64,000 nucleotides of DNA from Triticum aestivum (taxonomy: Eukaryota > Streptophyta > Magnoliopsida > Poales > Poaceae), in assembly GCF_018294505.1 (NCBI RefSeq), contig NC_057809.1:510860741-510924740 (forward strand), in the 5' to 3' direction. The notes below the pieces were generated by a model. The model was not told the DNA's origin. It saw only the letters and a list, made by a program, of their open reading frames with translations, and ran no database searches. The translations under genes and the position numbers were made by a program. Shown here one piece after another: positions 58,815 through 64,000 of the stretch (its first letter is position 1; every line of letters starts with the position of its first letter).

Positions 58815-58930
58815 AGTGTGGGAAGAAAGAAGTATTGGGACTGCGTATCCAAGCAATTGATGCCATGGACTCCTTCGTACAACCATGTAAGCGAAAAAGA
58901 AGTTGCAGTGTGCATGTACAAAGAACTAGC
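58815..58930 (+). CDS. Candidate internal exon, copy 2
   Basis: Frame KKEVLGLRIQAIDAMDSFVQ, PCKRKRSCSVHVQRTS then AGC-GTAAGT. Aligns with 57000-57111. Confidence 0.45.
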
Positions 58931-59314
58931 GTAAGTTCAGTTACCTGCTTCTCAGAATTTTAGTTAGCCACTTATTGCAAAAAAATTCAATTATGTTGCT
59001 TGGCTTAATTTAGTTTGCTACTGATTACATAATGGCACAGCCTATTAATCATATTGTAGACTGCGCCTATCTATGTGTTTGATACTTATTGTTAAGAATT
59101 ACCTGTTTGCCTTAACTTAAATATCTACTTGTTTGTTTAACTGCTTTGCTGCTGCAACAGCGGGTTATAATGATGTTAATAACTACTTTTCAGCATCCAA
59201 TTGAAACTCTTTAATTCCTTGTTTGTTTAACTGGTTTGCTGTTATAACTCCCAGTTGAGATATTTTGCTAACTTCAACTTTTCTGAATCCAATCGGAACT
59301 TTAATGGCAAAACA
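58931..59314 (+). other. Intron before the coiled-coil terminal exon
   Basis: AT-rich, starts GTAAGTTCAG and ends GGCAAAACAG. Contains two copies of CTTGTTTGTTTAACTGCTTT-like sequence. Confidence 0.5.
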
Positions 59315-59633
59315 GGTTAGCCCAAGATCAAAGAGCGAGGTCCCCATGGACGTTGCATCATCCCACAGCAGTGGCACCGGCTCAATCGTGCATTATGAAT
59401 AGCCAACTGTTGATGCTCTAGAGGCTAAACTAGTGGTAGAAAGAGATTATGCTTCTGCACTTAGAGATGAAGTTGACATGTTGAGGAAGCAAACAGCACA
59501 ATCACAAGCAGTACTCAAGACAATCATTAAATATTTGGTGGATTTCAAAACGAAGCAAGCCGAGACTGACCAGATTGTTAAGGTCCTGAAGGAAAAAAGG
59601 AAATTAAATTCCTACTTGGTAAATCATAGGTGA
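59315..59633 (+). pseudogene. Coiled-coil C-terminal exon with an in-frame TAG
   Basis: Starts after an AAACAG acceptor (SPRSKSEVPMDVASSHSSG), meets TAG at 59400-59402, and continues in the same frame with TVDALEAKLVVERDYASALR, DEVDMLRKQTAQSQAVLK to TGA at 59631-59633. The helical, charged C-terminus resembles the terminal coils of plant Ptta/En-Spm transposase-like proteins. That link is an inference from layout. Confidence 0.5.
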
Positions 59634-60400
59634 AATGTTCTTTCCATAGTTGAATAACCTTTGTGTTGTCTGTTCATGTAATCAATCAAACCATTTGTTT
59701 TAGAGATCATGTAATAATTGTTTTTTTTGTTTTTTTGTTTGTAATTTTATTTGAGCACAAGTCTGTATTAATTGATAAGACTCGGAGACATTTCATTTGG
59801 ATTGCTGTGCCAGACCTACAAATATGCCAATCGGGCTGAATGTGCATTCAGCAATACTAGTATAGATGGACCATAAGTGGCACGCATCGGAAAGGGCCAA
59901 GATGCTGGCTAAAAAAGGATGATGTTGTAGCCAAAAAAAAGTACAACGGCCTGGCTTATGTATGTTAGTTGATATTATTGATCCATATACTCTATAAGTG
60001 TTTATATGTCTGTTAGTTCCGTACATTCTTGGTTGATTGACTCGGTATTTGAATCTTGATACATCGCTTGTGTACATATCTAAATGGGAGTACACATTAT
60101 GCCGCGTGTGACATTTGAGTTGGACATGAAGTGTTCCAAATATTTGAATTCACCTTAAACTGGATTCTAGTTTCTGAATTTGAGTATCGGCATTTGTAAA
60201 CCATATTCATATATGACAGTGGAATACATCTTTGTCGTCCTTTTGAAGATATATAAAAACACATAGAATGATTTATAAAGATTCATATAGGAATACAAAA
60301 TGGATTCGAATTTAGTTGCCAGGGTAAACGTGGATGCTTATTGTCCCAAAATTCGAAAGAAACAACAAAATGTCCACTCCCACATCGGCTGCCCGAAGCC
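59634..60400. other. Intergenic AT-rich spacer
   Basis: Nothing recognised apart from T-runs near 59720. Confidence 0.4.
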
Positions 60401-60965
60401 AATTGTTTGGGAGATGGAAATTACTGTCTACCCATTACACGGAAAATCCATTGGCCCGATTTCCACTGCTCTAAATAGGGGTAGGTTAGTAACTTCAATT
60501 AGACATGACACGACCGCCTTTGAGCCCATTCCGACACGGTGGGCGTCAAACATGGGCGGCAAAACTCATTTGATTCAAGCTCATCTGAAAGGCCTCTGTT
60601 TCTCCCTTCATTCCCCATTCATAGACGGTGGGCGGCAAAACAAACTCTCCTCGTCCGAAATAGATGTAGGCTAATATTTTAAATAGGGGCAGATGAGTAA
60701 CTTCCATCAGACGTGACACAACCGCCCTACCTGTCAGCCCCGTTCATACACCGTGCGTGCCAACCGTGGGCGACAAAACACCCTCTCCTCGCCCGAAATA
60801 GTTACCGGCAAATATTTGGGAGATGCGAGATTACCGTCCTATCCCCAACCGACGAGACGTCCAAATTTGAAATGGGGGATAAGTTCATAACTTTCCCATA
60901 TTTCAGACAAGCGCGTCCCAAAAACATGGTTCCCCGTACCTCTCCCTCCATTTTCCCATTCATAC
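60400..60965 (+). repeat. Diverged direct repeats upstream of a gene
   Basis: GTTTGGGAGATGGAAATTAC near 60407 and TTTGGGAGATGCGAGATTAC near 60816; GTAACTTCAATTAGACATGA near 60488 and GTAACTTCCATCAGACGTGA near 60697; each followed by ACCG, TGGGCG and CAAAAC phrases. These are two to three copies of a segment of about 200 bp in the presumed promoter of the next gene. Confidence 0.6.
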
Positions 60966-61324
60966 ACCATCTGCGCTAGAACACCCCATTCCCACACCAG
61001 CCTCCGTCCACCACCCCATCCATCGCCGCTGTCCTCCACCACATCCATCGCCACCATCCTCCACCATGCCGGAGCGCCTACCAAGACCGCGTCGTCCACT
61101 GCTAGAGATGGACATTTCTCATCCATGGCGATGTACCAATAGCCTTGCATCACGTCCTCTTGCTTCATCGACGCCGTCGTCCTCTTTGTCGGGGCCGCTC
61201 ACACGACCTTCTCTTCCACCGCAATGGGACTTATCCCCCGATGCACCCGTCTACCGTCGCAGATCTGCTTCAACGCCACCGACAGCCATCACACCCCCGA
61301 TGCCTACACGGCGCCGCAAGAGAG
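60966..61324 (+). CDS. Candidate first exon of a Ptta/En-Spm-like gene
   Basis: GC-rich leader with CATCCATCGCC repeats, then ATG at 61066 (MPERLPRPRRPLLEMDISHP) open to a GAGAG-GTGGTACT donor at 61324 (PMPTRRRKR). In that frame the joint to the next exon is out of phase, so either the start or the donor differs from this reading. Confidence 0.35.
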
Positions 61325-61955
61325 GTGGTACTTCATATCTCCTCAACTTTTTGATCTCAACCAGAAAATAGATCTTAACTTGGTTACTCTACTTTCTTTT
61401 CAGCTCTTAGAATTTAGTTCTTAGTTCGAAGCAAACAATGGATGGTAAATATCATTTCTCCAATTTGCAGCTTCAAATCTGCCATGGCACAGCCATAATA
61501 CGGTTTAATTGATCATGCTTAGGGTTTAATTTATCATGTTGGTTCCGTGGTGGTTTATTTAATAGAAATCAGAGGGGAAACCCTCTTTTGCTAAAAATAT
61601 ATATGCTTAGAGTTTCCCCCTTTTATGATCACTATACGACCAGAATACGTGCTTCATTTCATAATAACACTGCTCCACCCATCAAGCTAAACAAGCTTAG
61701 TTGTTCAAATACGAATCTGATATTATTAAAACAGAGTTGTTCAATTGGTCAGCTAAATGTTCCTAAATTAGTTTCGAAAATGCATGTTCGCCGCTCGGGT
61801 GTGTATCTCTGTGTGTGGTCTGGTCAGCACGGTTGGGGAGGTGAACTTTGCATATGCAGGGGTTTATAGGGAGACACTCCAAGTTGAAACCGCAATGCAT
61901 TCCATAGATAATCTGACTACTTTGTATGTTTTCATGAATCTCAAATTCTGAACAG

Positions 61956-62201
61956 CATCATAATGATTATGAGCTTGCGCGCATGAAAAGAATAAAGCAG
62001 AACAATGCCATGGCTGTCAAACTTGGCATTAAGGGACTGAAATCAAGTCTGGATGCAATGCAATGCAAACACTCTCCACCTACAGATTCATGCTGAGAAT
62101 ATGATCCTAACAGTGATTCTGAGCTAGAGGGAGACCTAAGTCAATGTAGCTCCCTAGTGGAGGAGTCAGAGGAAGATGCCCTATCTTATTCACCCATCAA
62201 G
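61956..62201 (+). pseudogene. Exon 2 of a Ptta/En-Spm-like gene, with TGA
   Basis: After CTGAACAG the frame reads HHNDYELARMKRIKQNNAMA and VKLGIKGLKSSL, a motif (YE.R...I..N...L..LGI) common in plant transposase-derived proteins. TGA at 62094-62096 interrupts it. It reopens as an acidic stretch, NSDSELEGDLSQCSSLVEES, to an AAG-GTACTT donor. Confidence 0.55.
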
Positions 62202-62403
62202 GTACTTGCTCTAACTTTCCAAGGTTACATTGCTCGCACATATCTTGCAACTGATGCTTTGCATTGCTTCTACTTTGTTGAACTGCCATTAGCTTAGTTT
62301 ACGCATCGTGTATGTGAATACGCCCTGCCTATTCGTTTTCAGTACATATTCGATCTGTCATCATACCATATTTATCCATTCAAATGATGTTCTTGTGTAT
62401 CAG

Positions 62404-62877
62404 ACGTTCAAAAGGAATAGGGCGATTGCTGATCGTGGAGGAGCACAAGCAAAGTATTAGGAAAAGGTAGTGGCACCTGATAAATCAAATAGCCCATTAG
62501 GTGTACTTGCAATATCACCTGACCCACAAAATACCCCAACTCTAGCAGACTCTAGCCCTACTACACTGGTCATTTCTGATGCCCCAACTCAGCAGACCCC
62601 AACTGCAGCAAACAGTATGATTATGCCAGTTGACATAGCACCAACTATACGACGCAAAACCCCCATTCCAGCAAAGAGTACACCAAATCCAGTTGCCAAA
62701 TCCCTTTTCGAACCAGAAAGAGACCCAATTGCAGCAAATAGGACCCTTGTTCCATTTCTTCCCAGTTTAGAAGACGAAGCTTATGTTGTTGTCAGGAACT
62801 TTGTGCGCATCTTTCCTTCATGGAAAGATTATACCGCAGACACAGAACAATTTCCAGTCTTCCTCCGCAACTTACGC
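62404..62877 (+). pseudogene. Exon 3 of a Ptta/En-Spm-like gene, with TAG
   Basis: 158 codons between a GTATCAG acceptor and a CGC-GTAAGT donor. TFKRNRAIADRGGAQAKY is followed by TAG at 62458-62460, then the frame continues with a proline/threonine-rich spacer (NTPTLADSSPTTLVISDAP) and FLPSLEDEAYVVVRNFVRIF. A single C-to-T change would give the stop. Confidence 0.55.
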
Positions 62878-62962
62878 GTAAGTAATGTACTAATGTTATT
62901 CATGGTCATTACTGCATATGTTTCTGGTGACAGAAGACACAAGATTTCATTCTTTTAAATAG

Positions 62963-63166
62963 GCGAGGCGCAAACTGGATTGTGATGACGAGCAAGGGTT
63001 GGTTGCGCTTTTCAAGCACTCGTTGATGAAGTATCGTTCCTACCTGAGGCAAGCGCACTTCGATGGAAAGCCTCTGAACAAAATTTCTGTAAAGTCTCCG
63101 GTGCTACATTTATCCGACGGTGACTGGAATAATCTTGTTACACATTGGTCTCGGCTGCAGCGTAAG
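62963..63166 (+). CDS. Exon 4, Transposase_24-like core
   Basis: 68 codons in frame from a TTTAAATAG acceptor to an AAG-GTACTG donor. YRSYLRQAHFDGKPLNKISV and SPVLHLSDGDWNNLVTHWS match the order and spacing I know from the plant Ptta/En-Spm transposase family (Pfam Transposase_24). These proteins are derived from CACTA-type accessory proteins. Many copies in grasses are uncharacterised. Confidence 0.65.
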
Positions 63167-63247
63167 GTACTGTCTATGATATCACATCACAATTTGAACT
63201 ACATTTCTGCATTTGCATTAATGTCTCACTTGTACGAAAACTGTTAG

Positions 63248-63313
63248 CAAAAGAACATTCGTTCTCACGGGACCACAGAATCTCGCAACTATACTGCACA
63301 CTGCATTGCTCTT
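63248..63313 (+). CDS. Exon 5, Transposase_24-like core
   Basis: 22 codons between ACTGTTAG and CTT-GTGAGT: KNIRSHGTTESRNYTAHCIA. The TGSR.Y-like signature follows the exon 4 motif in this family, which supports the exon order. The gene continues beyond the window. Confidence 0.6.
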
Positions 63314-64000
63314 GTGAGTACCTCTTGCCCTGTATGACCATATTTAGTTTCATAGCTGTTTGATTATGTAGCATCACTGCACATGTTAGCCTCGTAATTG
63401 TCCATTTGGTGGACATTATAAGATCTGTATGGACTCTTACATAAATTTAGAATCAACCCAATGCTTTTGAAGAGGTTTAGCTCTGTAGTCCTCTTGTAAG
63501 GACTGAACGTGGTCTATCACTGTACTTACATTAACAGCTACTCCCTCCGTCCCATAATATAAGAACGTTTTGTACAGTACACCAGTGTTCAAAACACTCT
63601 TGTATTATGGGAAGAGGGATTGGTTCATTTTGTAGCATTCTGCATCTTATCTCCCCCGCCCACCATTTACTAAAAAAGATCAGATCTATATTTAATCTTA
63701 CCAACAAGTAGAATACACAGACAATGTCAGTGCAGAAGTGTAGCCCATTGCTCTTGTCAGTACATTTTGTCCTGTAACGCTTGTACTTCCAGGGATTGGT
63801 AGTTGATTATGTAGCATCAATCTACATCTTATCTTCATTATCCTCTACCCCTTCCAGTATTATCATATCTATAATTACTCTCTACAAAATGTAGAGTACA
63901 GGCAATGCTTATGAAGAAGATTATGTGCTGAAATTCTTGAGTTATCCTTCCCTTGACATGGAGAAGGGCATTATAAAGCCAGTGTTAACTGTTAATGTAA
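63314..64000 (+). other. Intron or continuing gene
   Basis: AT-rich; contains a Stowaway-like element at 63541. CTCTACAAAATGTAG at about 63880 is a weak acceptor for another exon (SAYEEDYVLKF-like), which cannot be confirmed. Two segments (63297-63380 and 63737-63830) share CATTGCTCTTGT, AGTAC, CCTGTA and TGATTATGTAGCATCA, which suggests a duplication within the intron. Confidence 0.4.
63541..63621. mobile_element. Short Stowaway MITE, about 80 bp
   Basis: CTCCCTCCGTCCCATAATAT at the left (after TA) pairs with TATTATGGGAAGAGGGA at the right. The right target TA is not clear (ATTGG follows). Confidence 0.75.

Overview
The window reads as intergenic and genic DNA of a large-genome Triticeae grass (wheat, Aegilops or barley relatives). 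The reasons are a WIS/Angela/BARE-type Copia element, a LARD-like non-autonomous Gypsy element, CACTA-family termini, several Stowaway MITEs with TA target duplications, and plant intron-containing genes (B3 domain, Ptta/En-Spm-like). There is no prokaryotic-style operon, CRISPR array or rRNA. Most of the length is transposable element.

Layout. 1-3.4 kb: one coding-exon fragment, a block of diverged local duplications and a PIF/Harbinger-like MITE with TTA duplications. 3.6-10.1 kb: an array of CACTA-associated repeats ending in a CACTA terminus at 10139. 10.1-26.2 kb: a LARD-like Gypsy element (5' LTR tail, PBS, about 3.45 kb of non-coding interior, 3' LTR head). Its interior is split by a complete 8.5-kb WIS/Angela-like Copia element with two 1776-bp LTRs and a GTTGT duplication. 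26.2-29.9 kb: a second CACTA-associated array in inverted orientation, so two copies of the same terminus face the LARD.

30.1-36.4 kb is the main genic island, all on the minus strand: two related B3-domain genes (both with possible lesions), a small basic protein of unknown function, and a coiled-coil ORF broken by two in-frame TAG codons. Three of these loci share a related 5'-flank module although their proteins differ. 36.5-42.6 kb holds foldback repeats, MITEs and a frameshifted proline/alanine-rich ORF. 42.65-55.92 kb is a complete chromodomain Ty3/Gypsy element on the minus strand, with 4.1-4.2-kb LTRs, an AGGCA duplication, a gag-pol frame interrupted by one TAG, and a reverse transcriptase whose motif A aspartate is replaced by histidine. 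It interrupts one copy of an older segmental duplication whose other copy lies at about 37-39.5 kb. 56-64 kb carries exons, plus strand, of one or two Ptta/En-Spm-like genes, also with in-frame stops.

History, as inferred: the LARD came first; CACTA elements landed in its two LTRs; the Copia copy (about 1.1% LTR divergence counted by eye) and the chromodomain Gypsy copy (about 0.8% in a 1.6-kb sample) are recent. Many premature stops are of a kind that a single C-to-T change at CAG or CGA would give, which fits decay by cytosine methylation. All names rest on motif reading without database search.
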